Part shown: one piece after another, positions 18,532-26,960 of the stretch | Numbering within the stretch: the first letter of the stretch is position 1 | How the letters are laid out: every line of letters begins with the position of its first letter | Source of the DNA: CAVTQZ01 sp963737015 | GTDB taxonomy: Bacteria > Actinomycetota > Acidimicrobiia > Acidimicrobiales > UBA8190 | Assembly: GCA_963737015.1 (NCBI GenBank) | Contig: CAVTQZ010000001.1 | Location: forward strand, 1,550,001-1,614,000 | Length of the DNA stretch: 64,000 nucleotides | Direction: 5' to 3' | The notes under the pieces: generated by a model | What the model saw: only the letters and a program-made list of their open reading frames with translations | Databases searched by the model: none | What the model was told of the DNA's origin: nothing | Translations under genes and position numbers: made by a program

Positions 18532-19950
18532 TCAGCGCCCCTTTAGGAATCCCGGCGCCCCCGCTCCGCGCCGCGATAATGCGTCGATCGTGACGGCGGC
18601 TATCAGGACGAAGCCCGTGACTATGAATTCCCACTGCACCGCGAGCCCGAGCAGGTACATCCCGTTGTAGATGCCTCCTATCACGAGGCCGCCTAGAACG
18701 GCATGGGACATCCTGCCCCTGCCTCCGAAAAGCGACGTTCCGCCGATCACCGCCGCCGCGACGGCGTACAGCACGTACTGGCCGCCGGGGAAATTGTTCG
18801 ACATGCCGCCGAGGTACGAGGCGTAGAGGATGCCGGCGATGGCCGCAGTGACGAGGCAGAGCGCGAAGGCCACTGTGCGGATCATTGCGACGTTGATCCC
18901 CGCGCGGCGTGCCGCCTCCGGGTTGCCTCCTATCGCGTACACGTAGCGGCCGTAGCGCGTGCGACTCAACAGGAACGTCCAGCAAGCGAGCAGCCCGAAC
19001 ACGATGAAGATCACGTAGGGAACTCCTTCGAGCGTCCCCACGGCGGCACGATTGAGGTTGCAGATTGCCACGACCACGATGCCGATAGCGGCCATCAAGC
19101 CGATCTTGATCAGCGTGAGACTCAGAGGTGGCGCCACGAGACCACTGCGCCGCCTTCTCGTGTCGCGGAACAGGAGTCCCAAGCCCATCACTCCGACGAC
19201 GGCGATCATCACGATCCAGCCGACCAGTGGGCTGACCGTGCCCCACATGAGGTCGTGGATCGCCCGCAAGTTCACAGATAGGCCGTTGAGACTCGGATAC
19301 CCGGAGAACGGGCCGAACGCCAGCACAATGAGCATGACCCCGTTGCCGATGAGGTACCCCGCCAGGGTCACGATGAACGACGGCACCCGAAGACGCGTGA
19401 CGATCGTGCCCTGGAGCGCGCCGACCAGCCCCATGGCCAGGAGAGCGACGATGATCGCCGGGATCCACGGCCAGTTCGTCGTCCTCGGTTGGACGAGCTG
19501 CACCGCGATCACCCCGCCGACCGCACCCCAGTAACCGATCGACAGGTCGATCTCGCCGAGCAGCAGGGCGAAGATCTCGGCCATGGCCAGGACCATGAAC
19601 ACAGCGCTCTGTTGGAAGAGGTTGACGATGTTGCCCGCTGTGAGGAAGACGTGGTGGGGGCTTATGGCCTGGAAGACGACGACGATCGCGATGAGCGCGA
19701 GGATCACGGGAAGCATTCCGCTGTCCCCGCCCTTGATGCGGAGTCGCTGGGCCCGCACGTAGTCTCCGAGAGTCTGCGCGACGATCTCAGGCGGGACCAG
19801 GGGGACCGCCGCTGCGGGCGCCGCCGTCGGGTCGATCAGAGCCTCTGGGGTAGTCGTCTCGTCCGGTGCGGATGAGGCTGCGGTGAGACTGGAGCCGCGG
19901 CCGGCGGCCTCGGAATCAGAGGGCGGCATCTTTGACTGGTCCATTTCCAC
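18532..19950 (-). CDS. Sugar ABC transporter permease (XylH/RbsC-type, CUT2)
   Basis: This integral membrane permease has 472 residues. A soluble N-terminal tail of about 80 residues rich in Ala/Pro/Thr is followed by about ten hydrophobic segments. The string LLLGEIDLSIG near residue 140 and AIGGNPEAARRAGINV near residue 365 are typical of CUT2 (BPD_transp_2) permeases; the latter is the loop that contacts the ATPase. The overall layout, including the long insert before the last third, is like XylH. It overlaps the ATPase gene by 35 bases and is the last gene of the importer operon. GTG 19950 or ATG 19944 could be the start. The substrate is not readable from the sequence; the neighbouring genes suggest a uronate or related sugar acid. 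Confidence 0.9.
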   Translation of the reverse strand: MEMDQSKMPPSDSEAAGRGSSLTAASSAPDETTTPEALIDPTAAPAAAVPLVPPEIVAQTLGDYVRAQRLRIKGGDSGMLPVILALIAIVVVFQAISPHHVFLTAGNIVNLFQQSAVFMVLAMAEIFALLLGEIDLSIGYWGAVGGVIAVQLVQPRTTNWPWIPAIIVALLAMGLVGALQGTIVTRLRVPSFIVTLAGYLIGNGVMLIVLAFGPFSGYPSLNGLSVNLRAIHDLMWGTVSPLVGWIVMIAVVGVMGLGLLFRDTRRRRSGLVAPPLSLTLIKIGLMAAIGIVVVAICNLNRAAVGTLEGVPYVIFIVFGLLACWTFLLSRTRYGRYVYAIGGNPEAARRAGINVAMIRTVAFALCLVTAAIAGILYASYLGGMSNNFPGGQYVLYAVAAAVIGGTSLFGGRGRMSHAVLGGLVIGGIYNGMYLLGLAVQWEFIVTGFVLIAAVTIDALSRRGAGAPGFLKGR

Positions 19951-20734
19951 TCACGTGACTCCCGCGTAACCCCGCACCCGTAAGTCCGAGGCCCCCGGTG
20001 GTCATGTACTCGACGACGGTCTGGCGGTCCAATGCCGAAGCCTCGTCCTCCGCGACCATCCGCCCCAGGTGCAAGATCGCTATCCGGTCTGCCACCGCGA
20101 ACACGTCATTCAGATTGTGGGAGATCACAAGCACCGCGAGTCCTCGGTCCCTCAGGCGCCCGATCAGTTCGAGCACCTGTATCGTCTGGGTCACACCCAG
20201 CGCCGCGGTCGGCTCGTCCATGATGACGAGCTTGGAGTTCCACATGACGGCCTTCGCTACCGCCACCGACTGGCGCTGGCCGCCGGACAGCGACCCCACC
20301 GGCTGGCGGATCGATCGCACCGTCGTGACTCGAAGCCCGGCGAGTGTCTCGGCGGCGGCCCGCTCCATGTCGTTTTCGTCGAGCAACCGGTGCCGCAGGC
20401 GCTCACGCCCGAGGAACATGTTCTGGACGATGTCCAGGTTGTCCGCCAGAGCGAGGTCCTGGTACACGGTCTCGATGCCAAGGGCCGCTGAGTCGTGAGC
20501 GTTACGGATGCGAACGGGCCTACCTTCGAAGTAGATGTCGCCACGGTCGGGTTCGTACGTACCCGAGACGCACTTCACGAGCGAGGACTTGCCGGCACCG
20601 TTGTCACCGACCAGAGCGGTCACGGCCCCTGCCGGCAGGTCGAGATTCACGTCGGTGAGCGCCTGCACGGCGCCGAAGCTCTTGTAGAGCCCCCGCACCT
20701 TCAGAAGAGGCTCGACCCCGGTCGACTCTGCCAT
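19916..20734 (-). CDS. Sugar ABC transporter ATP-binding protein (single-domain, XylG-like)
   Basis: The ATPase subunit has about 272 residues. Walker A GDNGAGKSS, Q-loop YQDLALADN, signature LSGGQRQ, Walker B LVIMDEPTAALG and H-loop VISHN are all present. Unlike most CUT2 ATPases (RbsA, XylG of E. coli), which carry two nucleotide-binding domains in tandem, this is a single domain, so a homodimer is expected. ATG 20734 is preferred to GTG 20740. It lies between the binding-protein gene (95 bases upstream, with a strong hairpin in the gap) and the permease gene, which overlaps its 3' end. The three genes form one importer. Confidence 0.9.
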   Translation of the reverse strand: MAESTGVEPLLKVRGLYKSFGAVQALTDVNLDLPAGAVTALVGDNGAGKSSLVKCVSGTYEPDRGDIYFEGRPVRIRNAHDSAALGIETVYQDLALADNLDIVQNMFLGRERLRHRLLDENDMERAAAETLAGLRVTTVRSIRQPVGSLSGGQRQSVAVAKAVMWNSKLVIMDEPTAALGVTQTIQVLELIGRLRDRGLAVLVISHNLNDVFAVADRIAILHLGRMVAEDEASALDRQTVVEYMTTGGLGLTGAGLRGSHVSGNGPVKDAAL

Positions 20735-20782
20735 CACCAAACCCCCGGACTGAACACTAGGGCACGACGAGGCCCAACACGG

Positions 20783-20810
20783 GGCCGCCGCCGCACGAGC
20801 GGCGGCGGCC
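20783..20810 (-). promoter_or_regulatory. Perfect 12-bp stem-loop between binding-protein and ATPase genes
   Basis: A perfect inverted repeat with 12-bp arms (GGCCGCCGCCGC and its complement) surrounds the 4-base loop ACGA. It lies in the gap between the ABC binding-protein gene and the ATPase gene. There is no T-run, so a full terminator is unlikely. Hairpins in this position commonly protect the upstream mRNA or cause partial termination, giving more binding protein than membrane components. The role is inferred from position. Confidence 0.65.
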
Positions 20811-20834
20811 TGGTGTGTCAGGTTGAGAGACGGA

Positions 20835-22103
20835 TCACGGGGTGATCCCGGCTGTGCTGCAGACGCTCGCGCCCACCGCCGTGCACAAGGCGGACGCCGA
20901 GATGAACTGGTCCTTGACCACCGTCGAATTCATGTTGGACGTCGTCACCCACTCAGGAGTGAGCAGCGATGCCGGCTGGGTCGATCCGGCAGTCCCGCTC
21001 GGCGGTGAAGTCGTCGAGTTCACCAGCGCGCTCGGCGGGGTCTTACCCGCACGCAGGATCGTCGCCAGGGCCACCGCGTCCTGGGCCTCTTCGTAGACCG
21101 GCTTGTAGACCGAACCGCACTGATAGCCCTGGAGTATCCACTCCATGCCCTGAAGGGTCGCGTCCTGGCCCGTGGTCGGAACCTTCTTCGGCCCCACACC
21201 GGCGTTCTTCAGGTCGCCGATCACCGCGTTGGCAAGCCCGTCGTTCGCCTCGACCGTGGCGTTTATGTTCTTGTGGGCGGTGTACTGCTGCTGGAAGATC
21301 GTCGCACCTGTTGCGTTGACCCACCCCGGCGTGATCTGGTCACCGACGAGCGTGTAGCCCTTGCTGCTGTTCGTCAGGCCCGCGGTCAACGGGGTCTTCT
21401 GCTGGCCCCAGATCACCGAGTTGTACCCCTGGGCGAACGAAACGGCGTTCGGGTCGGTGTCCTCACCACCGTCGAGCTCGAAAACCTGCGGGGAAGAGAC
21501 GCCCCACGAGGAGACGCAGTCCTCGAATCCCTGGCCGATGAGCTGACCGACCTTGAAGTTGTTGAAGCTGACGTAATACGTCTTGGTCCCGGTGAAGGTC
21601 GCCCTGTCGTAGCTGACGACGGTGACCCCGTGCGACTGCGCGTACGACTGGATCTCGGATCCCACCGTCGAGTCGATGGGGTCGAACACAAGTACCTTCG
21701 CCCCTTCTGTTATGTCGGACTGGGCATCGGCGAGCTCGGTCGCGTCGACACCGAGCGCGTTGTCGATCTTGTAGTCCGAGGAGCTATAGCCGGCGAGCTG
21801 GAATGCCTTGGTCAGATAGGGAGCGTCGAAGTTGACGTAACGGGTCGAGGACGTCTCGTCGGGCAGTATCACGCCAACGAGGCCGCTTCCGGCGGAAGTG
21901 AGGCTCTTGAGCTTCGACATCTCCGAGAAATTCACGTTGAACGCCGTGGTGTTGAGGTTCGAGGGGACGGTGGCCGAGGATGCCGACGGGCCGCTCGAGG
22001 TCGATTTGCTGCTGCTACATGCCGCTGCAAGCCCAGCCAGTGAGAGCAAAGCGACTGCGAGTCCCAACGGCCGCGCTCTGCCCAGGTTCCGAAATTTCTG
22101 CAT
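20835..22103 (-). CDS. Sugar ABC transporter substrate-binding lipoprotein (XylF/RbsB-type)
   Basis: The 422-residue product has a lipoprotein signal: positively charged start, hydrophobic core and lipobox LAAAC with the modified Cys at residue 29. A Ser-rich linker then leads to a periplasmic-binding-protein type I fold (Peripla_BP_4). Strings such as GLVGVILPDETSSTRYVNFDAP, LVFDPIDSTVGSEIQSYA and VEANDGLANAVIGDLKNAG fit xylose/ribose-type binding proteins. The start at ATG 22103 has a GGGAGGG ribosome-binding site 8 bases upstream. It is the first gene of the importer operon. The operon promoter should lie in 22104-22250, where I see no clear operator. The ligand is unknown. Confidence 0.92.
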   Translation of the reverse strand: MQKFRNLGRARPLGLAVALLSLAGLAAACSSSKSTSSGPSASSATVPSNLNTTAFNVNFSEMSKLKSLTSAGSGLVGVILPDETSSTRYVNFDAPYLTKAFQLAGYSSSDYKIDNALGVDATELADAQSDITEGAKVLVFDPIDSTVGSEIQSYAQSHGVTVVSYDRATFTGTKTYYVSFNNFKVGQLIGQGFEDCVSSWGVSSPQVFELDGGEDTDPNAVSFAQGYNSVIWGQQKTPLTAGLTNSSKGYTLVGDQITPGWVNATGATIFQQQYTAHKNINATVEANDGLANAVIGDLKNAGVGPKKVPTTGQDATLQGMEWILQGYQCGSVYKPVYEEAQDAVALATILRAGKTPPSALVNSTTSPPSGTAGSTQPASLLTPEWVTTSNMNSTVVKDQFISASALCTAVGASVCSTAGITP

Positions 22104-22250
22104 ATTTGTGACCCTCCCTGGTCAGCAGCCCCTTGGTCTGCGTTCCCTCACGTTCGCAGAAATGAAAGATATCCGTAACATGAGGCCGAGTCCATAGCCG
22201 AAGCGGGACCGCCACCCTGAAGCCGATTCACCTGCCCGTGTGGAGCGAGC

Positions 22251-23189
22251 TCATCCGATCGACACCGTTGCGCGAACGGGAAGGTGATCCGAACCGGCGA
22301 TCGGTACGACCTCGCCAGTCGCCTCGACCCCATTGCCGATCAGTATGTGATCGGGCTGGGCGAACGGTGACCAGGCGGGCCAGGTCCGCCCGCGCACGAC
22401 GCGTCTCATGTGTGGGAACGCTGCGGACACTGCTGGACCCGGCAGGTTCATGTCGCCGGCGAGAACCGCCGGCATGCCGGCATGCTCCGCACGTCGCGCG
22501 ACCTTGCGCCGAAGCCTGACGAGTTGTCCCAGTGAGCCGTGACGCAGATGGGAGAGGTGAAGGCCGACGACGAGGATCGTCCGAGCCTCGGCTCCCCTCG
22601 TCGCGTCGACTCCCGAGCGGCTCGTGTCTATCTCGATCGCGATCGCTGCCCGGTGCGTCGGATCTCTCGCCGACTGACCGAGCTCCCAGGTCTCCGCTTT
22701 CACGACGGCAACATCGTTGCGCCAGAGAATCGCGACGCCGATCTCGCCGCGCTCCTTGACGACATAACGCTGGTCCCTGCGCCGGCCAACTGGGCCGAGT
22801 GTTCTAGGGAATCCCTCGTCATCCGGTCCGTGACCGGCGGGCGAGGCCGGTCCGAACCGCCGAGGGGCGGAACGAGGTCTGGCCCCCGTAACGCGATCGA
22901 CGCGTGTCCCGTGGGGCGAACCGTCGAAGAGAGGGGGTCCCCATCGCGAACCCACGTTCGGCGGGGCACTGAACATCGCCGCTCGTGCGATCCGTTGTTC
23001 CTCCACGCGGTACTCGAGAGCATCGCCGACTTCGGCGGTGAGCCACTTGCCCTTCTCAGATCTCCATGTCTCCTGGAGGACGAGAATGTCGGCGTCCAGT
23101 TTCCGGCATCCGGCGACGACGTCGAAGGGCCTCCCCCAGCCGTCCACGCCGCTGTGGACGTTCCAGCTGGCGATCACGAGGGCGGGCAC
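22251..23189 (-). CDS. Endonuclease/exonuclease/phosphatase family protein
   Basis: This 312-residue protein has the EEP fold. All the expected active-site blocks are present: IASWNVHSG near the start, LQETWR (metal-binding Glu), GLHLSH (catalytic His), AGDMNLPG (Asp/Asn) and GSDHLPV at the C-terminus. Residues 70-145 form an Arg/Pro-rich insert without clear family similarity. No signal peptide is seen, so it is probably cytoplasmic. The substrate could be DNA, an RNA, or a phosphoester, since the family is broad. It is divergent from the alpha/beta hydrolase gene with 36 bases between starts. It has no obvious link to the ABC operon that follows. Confidence 0.8.
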   Translation of the reverse strand: MPALVIASWNVHSGVDGWGRPFDVVAGCRKLDADILVLQETWRSEKGKWLTAEVGDALEYRVEEQRIARAAMFSAPPNVGSRWGPPLFDGSPHGTRVDRVTGARPRSAPRRFGPASPAGHGPDDEGFPRTLGPVGRRRDQRYVVKERGEIGVAILWRNDVAVVKAETWELGQSARDPTHRAAIAIEIDTSRSGVDATRGAEARTILVVGLHLSHLRHGSLGQLVRLRRKVARRAEHAGMPAVLAGDMNLPGPAVSAAFPHMRRVVRGRTWPAWSPFAQPDHILIGNGVEATGEVVPIAGSDHLPVRATVSIG

Positions 23190-23225
23190 CGGAGGCGGAG
23201 CATAGGGTTTGATCGGAGGTCACCG

Positions 23226-24035
23226 GTGCCCGAAGCGGACGTAAACGGATTGCGACTCGTGTACGAGATCCATGGTTCGGGTGAACCGGTCGTCTTCGTC
23301 TGCGGCACCGGCCAGAACGCTTCTTCGTGGAGCCTGGTTCATGCACCGTCCTTCACCGACGCGGGATACAGCGTCGTCACCTTCGACAACCGAGGTATGC
23401 CGCCGTCCGATTGCCCGCAGGGTCCGTACACGGTGCAACAGATGGCGGGTGATCTGGCCGGCCTCATCGAGGAACTCGGAATCTCAGGCTGCCGGGTCGT
23501 CGGTTACTCGCTCGGCGCCTTCGTCACCCAGGAGCTCGCGCTCGAGCGTCCCGATCTCGTAGGGGCGGCGGTGATGATGGGAACCTTCGGCCGAAAGGAC
23601 GCATTCAGGCGCGCGTTGATGAAGTCCTGGGTCGAGCTCGACGAGAGCGGCGTCGAGCTTCCGCATTTCTACGACGTGGTCTCGAGCTCGTTCTCGTTGC
23701 TGTCGCCGCAGTTCCTCAACGACGAGGAGGCCGTCACCGCTTACATCGAAGGCAGCATGGCGATGCCCATGTGGTCCGGGCCGGGAAAGCTCGGCCAACA
23801 CCAAGCCGATCTCGCGTATGACGACAGACTCGACGCGCTCGGACGCATCCGCGTCCCGTCTCTCGTGATCGGGTTCGAGCTCGACACGGTCACTCCCGCC
23901 TACCTCGGGCATGAGGTGGCTATGGCCATACCGGGCGCGGGTTACGTCGAGGTCGAAGGTGCCGGGCACGCTGGGGCCTTCGAGAAGGCAGGCGAGGTCA
24001 ACTCCGCGATCTTCGAGTTTTTCGCCAAGCACTGA
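23226..24035 (+). CDS. Alpha/beta hydrolase
   Basis: The frame is open far upstream, but family sequence begins at GTG 23226 (VPEADVNGLRLVYEIHGSG), which has GGAGGT 6 bases upstream; this gives 269 residues. Alpha/beta-hydrolase features are clear: the oxyanion segment VVFVCGTGQNASSW, DNRGMPPSD, the nucleophile elbow GYSLGAF (Ser), the acid in FELDTVTP and the catalytic His in GAGHAGAF. The closest general class is the 3-oxoadipate enol-lactonase/esterase-like group, but the substrate cannot be told. It is divergent from the EEP gene and convergent with a 66-residue ORF. Confidence 0.85.
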   Translation: MPEADVNGLRLVYEIHGSGEPVVFVCGTGQNASSWSLVHAPSFTDAGYSVVTFDNRGMPPSDCPQGPYTVQQMAGDLAGLIEELGISGCRVVGYSLGAFVTQELALERPDLVGAAVMMGTFGRKDAFRRALMKSWVELDESGVELPHFYDVVSSSFSLLSPQFLNDEEAVTAYIEGSMAMPMWSGPGKLGQHQADLAYDDRLDALGRIRVPSLVIGFELDTVTPAYLGHEVAMAIPGAGYVEVEGAGHAGAFEKAGEVNSAIFEFFAKH

Positions 24036-24053
24036 AACGGGGCAGCGCGGCGG

Positions 24054-24254
24054 CTAAACGACTTCCTCTCTCGCCTCGCTCTGCGGGATCACATAGGTGT
24101 GTTCGGAGGTTTCGGTCCTCCCGAGCATCACCACGAGCGTATCGGTGACGGAACCCTCGTCCCAGCGTCTCGGGAAGGACCGTTGCTCCTCCACGAGCTC
24201 GGTGGTCTGCGCGAGCCAGCTCTCGAGAGCCGCGCGCCTGATCGACGTGCTCAC
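24054..24254 (-). CDS. Small hypothetical protein (66 residues)
   Basis: A short ORF starts at GTG 24254 with an excellent ribosome-binding site (AGGAGGT, 5 bases upstream). The same frame is open to 24623, but the upstream part overlaps the neighbouring gene and looks like non-coding reading. The product is charged, with ALESWLAQTTELVEEQRSF in the N-terminal half and TDTLVVMLGRTETSEHTYV in the C-terminal half. No transmembrane segment or metal motif is seen, and I do not recognise the family. It lies between two plus-strand genes, with 179 bases to the MBL-fold gene, which start divergently. Confidence 0.55.
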   Translation of the reverse strand: MSTSIRRAALESWLAQTTELVEEQRSFPRRWDEGSVTDTLVVMLGRTETSEHTYVIPQSEAREEVV

Positions 24255-24433
24255 TTGCACCTCCTCATCGAATCCTGGCTGTGGCACCGTGCCGTGAGCC
24301 GGCTGCCGGACCGTCGTAGGGCCAGGTCCCTCGGGTCGCTCTGGATGAGACGAAAAACATGATAGCGCCGGTCGAGTGTCCTCCGGTCCGCCGCGGATCG
24401 GCAGGGCCGATATCCCGGTGGTAGACCACGAAC

Positions 24434-25384
24434 ATGTCGGGTGTCGACAGCAGGCACTTCGACGAATCCGCTCATCCGCCACGCTTGGAGGAGGTGGCAG
24501 CAGGCGTCTTCGCCTACATCCAACCCCCTGGCGGGTGGTGGGTGAACAACACCGGGTTCGTTGCGGGAGCGGACAACGTCCTCGCCGTCGATACGTGCTC
24601 CACGGAGAAGCGAACTCGCGCATTCATAGGTGCCATCGAACACGCGGCGGGCCTCGTGCCGAAGACACTGCTTAACACGCACAACCACGGCGACCACACG
24701 AATGGCAATTGTCTTCTTCCGTTCGCGACGATCGTGGGTCATCCGCTTTGCCGCCAGGAGATGCTCAATTCGGGGATCGTGCGTCCCGAGGGGATCTTCG
24801 AGCCGGTCGAGTGGGGTGATCTCGTGCTTGCTCCTCCGTTCGTCACATTCGAGCACCACCTCGACATCTACATAGGGGACCTGCGCGTGGAGCTTCGCCA
24901 CATCGGGACGGCGGCCCACACCACGAACGACGTCGTGGCGTGGGTACCCGAGCGGCGCGTGCTGTTCACCGGCGACCTCGTGTTCAACGGAGGCACACCG
25001 TTCGTCCTGATGGGATCGGTGTCAGGCTCCTTGACCGCCCTCGACAGGATCATGGAGTTCGACGCCGAGGTCATCGTGCCAGGGCACGGCGACGTCTGCG
25101 CCCCGAAGGACATCGACGTGGTCGGCGAGTACCTGCGTTTCCTCCAGGACACCGCCGACAAAGCGCGCAGAGCGGGCCTGAGTCCGTTGGAAGCTGCTCT
25201 GGAGACCGATCTCGCCGCGACGGGCTACGGCCACTTGTTGGAGCCGGAGCGACTTGCCGGCAACCTCCATCGCGCCTTCGCGGAATGCGCGGGTGCCAGA
25301 CCGGGAGAGCCGATCGACGTCGTGAGCGCCCTCACGGACATGGTCGCCTACAACGGCGGATTGCCGCTGCGGTGCCACGCTTGA
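24434..25384 (+). CDS. Metallo-beta-lactamase-fold hydrolase
   Basis: The 316-residue product starts at ATG 24434. The zinc motif HNHGDH (HxHxDH) is at about residue 83, followed by the downstream ligands in GTAAHTTNDV (His), FTGDLVF (Asp) and VPGHGDV (His). The order and spacing fit the MBL-fold hydrolases that include cyclases and quinone-precursor-type proteins (with GGWWVNNTGFV before the metal site). The C-terminal 90 residues are helical. The exact substrate is unknown. It is flanked by a minus-strand nicotinamidase gene and is probably monocistronic. Confidence 0.85.
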   Translation: MSGVDSRHFDESAHPPRLEEVAAGVFAYIQPPGGWWVNNTGFVAGADNVLAVDTCSTEKRTRAFIGAIEHAAGLVPKTLLNTHNHGDHTNGNCLLPFATIVGHPLCRQEMLNSGIVRPEGIFEPVEWGDLVLAPPFVTFEHHLDIYIGDLRVELRHIGTAAHTTNDVVAWVPERRVLFTGDLVFNGGTPFVLMGSVSGSLTALDRIMEFDAEVIVPGHGDVCAPKDIDVVGEYLRFLQDTADKARRAGLSPLEAALETDLAATGYGHLLEPERLAGNLHRAFAECAGARPGEPIDVVSALTDMVAYNGGLPLRCHA

Positions 25385-25419
25385 CCTGAAAGACGCCCTC
25401 GATCGGGCCGCCTGTCAGT

Positions 25420-26055
25420 TCAGCCCTCTCGAGCCCATCGCTCCTTCGAGGAGCTCAACTGCACTCCCGCGGCGTTCATCTGTTCGAGGGCGGTTCGTGT
25501 CGTGTCCTCGCGCACCCCGGCCACGAGATCGGTAAAGAGGAGGGTTGAAAGACCAGCCTCCGTCGCGTCGATGGCGGTTGCACGCACGCAGTAATCGGTT
25601 GCGATGCCCGCAACGTCCACAGATGCGATCTCGTTCTCGAGCAACCATTCCAGGAGACCGGTCTCGTCGTCGTCGTTCGACATTCCCTGAAATCCCGAAT
25701 ACGCGGCCTCGTAGCGGCCCTTTCTGAATTCTGCGTCCGCGAACCTGCCGACCGCACTTCGCAACGCGGGGTGATACTCGGCGCCGACGGTGCCGGCTAT
25801 GCAGTGGTCGGGCCACGAGTCGACGAAATCCGGGACCGCGTCCTTCCCCATCGCTGAGGCGAAGTGCCGGCCAGGTTCGATGTGCCAGTCGCGGGTCGCC
25901 GCGATGGCTTCGTACTGCTCAGCCCGAGACTCGAGGTAGGCCGCTATGTCCTTCGCCACCTGCGCGCCACCTGGCACGGCCAGCGAACCGCCCTCGCAGA
26001 AGTCGTTCTGCACGTCGACGATGAGAAGGGCTGTTCCGCGCCCACCGGAGTCCAC
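25420..26055 (-). CDS. pncA: Nicotinamidase (PncA-like isochorismatase-fold hydrolase)
   Basis: The enzyme hydrolyses nicotinamide to nicotinate in NAD salvage. The 211-residue product starts at GTG 26055. The catalytic triad is visible: D14 in LLIVDVQNDF, the Lys in AEFRKGRY and the Cys in ATDYCVRATA. The metal-binding residues in ATRDWHIEPGRHF (Asp, His, His) favour a nicotinamidase over a generic isochorismatase. The stop lies 39 bases from the downstream end of the SCO gene on the same strand, so the two may share a transcript. Confidence 0.88.
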   Translation of the reverse strand: MDSGGRGTALLIVDVQNDFCEGGSLAVPGGAQVAKDIAAYLESRAEQYEAIAATRDWHIEPGRHFASAMGKDAVPDFVDSWPDHCIAGTVGAEYHPALRSAVGRFADAEFRKGRYEAAYSGFQGMSNDDDETGLLEWLLENEIASVDVAGIATDYCVRATAIDATEAGLSTLLFTDLVAGVREDTTRTALEQMNAAGVQLSSSKERWAREG

Positions 26056-26094
26056 GGCGACAACCGTCCTTTCGCGCCCGCGGTCCCCGGGCCT

Positions 26095-26886
26095 CTAATT
26101 CAGCGCCTTCACGACGCTGGAGATCCCTTGACCCCATGCCGCCTGCTGAGAGAGCGGGAGGTAGGCGGTCCCGTCCTTGGTGTGGTCGTCCACCGGCACG
26201 GCGGTGAAGCGCTCGTGGCCGCTTCTGTCGATGAAGAAGACGATGGAAGTGTGGATCACATCCGCCTCGGGGCTCGGCGCGTCGACGTATATGCCGTAGT
26301 TCTTCCACACGCTTTGGAGTGACGGAACCGGACCCGTGAAGAAGTGCCATGTGGAGATGCTCTGAAGGCCCTGTTCGTTCGAATACGAAGCCATGTCGAC
26401 CGTGGCGGTGTGGTAACGGTTCACGTTGACAGCGACGAAGTCGGTTCCGTCACTCTGCGCGCCGAGGTCCCTGTAGGCGTCGACGAACTCCTTCGACACG
26501 ATCGGACAGATGTCCGTGCAATGCGGATCCATGAACTCGAGGACGACCGTGTGACCCAGAAAGCCCGACAGGGACATCGTCCGGCCGTTCTGGTCGACAA
26601 GCGTGAAATTGGGGGCTGCCTGGCTCGGAACCGGCGCGAGCTGCAACAGGTTCGCCGTTTCCGTCGAGACGCCTCGGGGGATCCCTGAGACCCGCAGGGT
26701 GGCGACCGGCGACGATCCGACGAGGGACATCGTGACGAGCACGAGCGCGCCCACCACGCCGAGACATAGTACGAGGAGCTGCCAGACCCGCGGTCTGAGC
26801 CGTCGAACCTTTCTGCGAAGGAGCTCACCCGGAGGCTCGCGTCCTGGCTCGGCGGGGCGGGATCGCTCGACGAGGGTTTCCGGCAC
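26095..26886 (-). CDS. SCO1/SenC-family copper chaperone-like protein, membrane anchored
   Basis: This is a thioredoxin-fold protein of 263 residues. An N-terminal Arg-rich tail is followed by one membrane segment (residues 36-56), and the soluble domain lies outside. The copper site is present: CTDIC (CxxxC) after FMDPH and the distal His in DVIHTSIVFF. SCO proteins deliver copper to the CuA centre of cytochrome c oxidase or act as thiol reductases. It follows the TlpA-like gene by 74 bases on the same strand, which suits a role in respiratory-chain maturation. No cytochrome oxidase gene is in the window. Confidence 0.88.
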   Translation of the reverse strand: MPETLVERSRPAEPGREPPGELLRRKVRRLRPRVWQLLVLCLGVVGALVLVTMSLVGSSPVATLRVSGIPRGVSTETANLLQLAPVPSQAAPNFTLVDQNGRTMSLSGFLGHTVVLEFMDPHCTDICPIVSKEFVDAYRDLGAQSDGTDFVAVNVNRYHTATVDMASYSNEQGLQSISTWHFFTGPVPSLQSVWKNYGIYVDAPSPEADVIHTSIVFFIDRSGHERFTAVPVDDHTKDGTAYLPLSQQAAWGQGISSVVKALN

Positions 26887-26960
26887 GCGACATCGACTCT
26901 ACCTGTGGGCCCCCGAGAGCTCCCTCGGGGCGGGACGCGAGCCGTCCCGGCGCCCTGGCG

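Noticed and set aside
22539..23225. N-terminal extension of the alpha/beta hydrolase to 498 residues
   Set aside because: That part is antisense to the EEP nuclease with all its catalytic motifs; GTG 23226 has a good ribosome-binding site and matches family starts.
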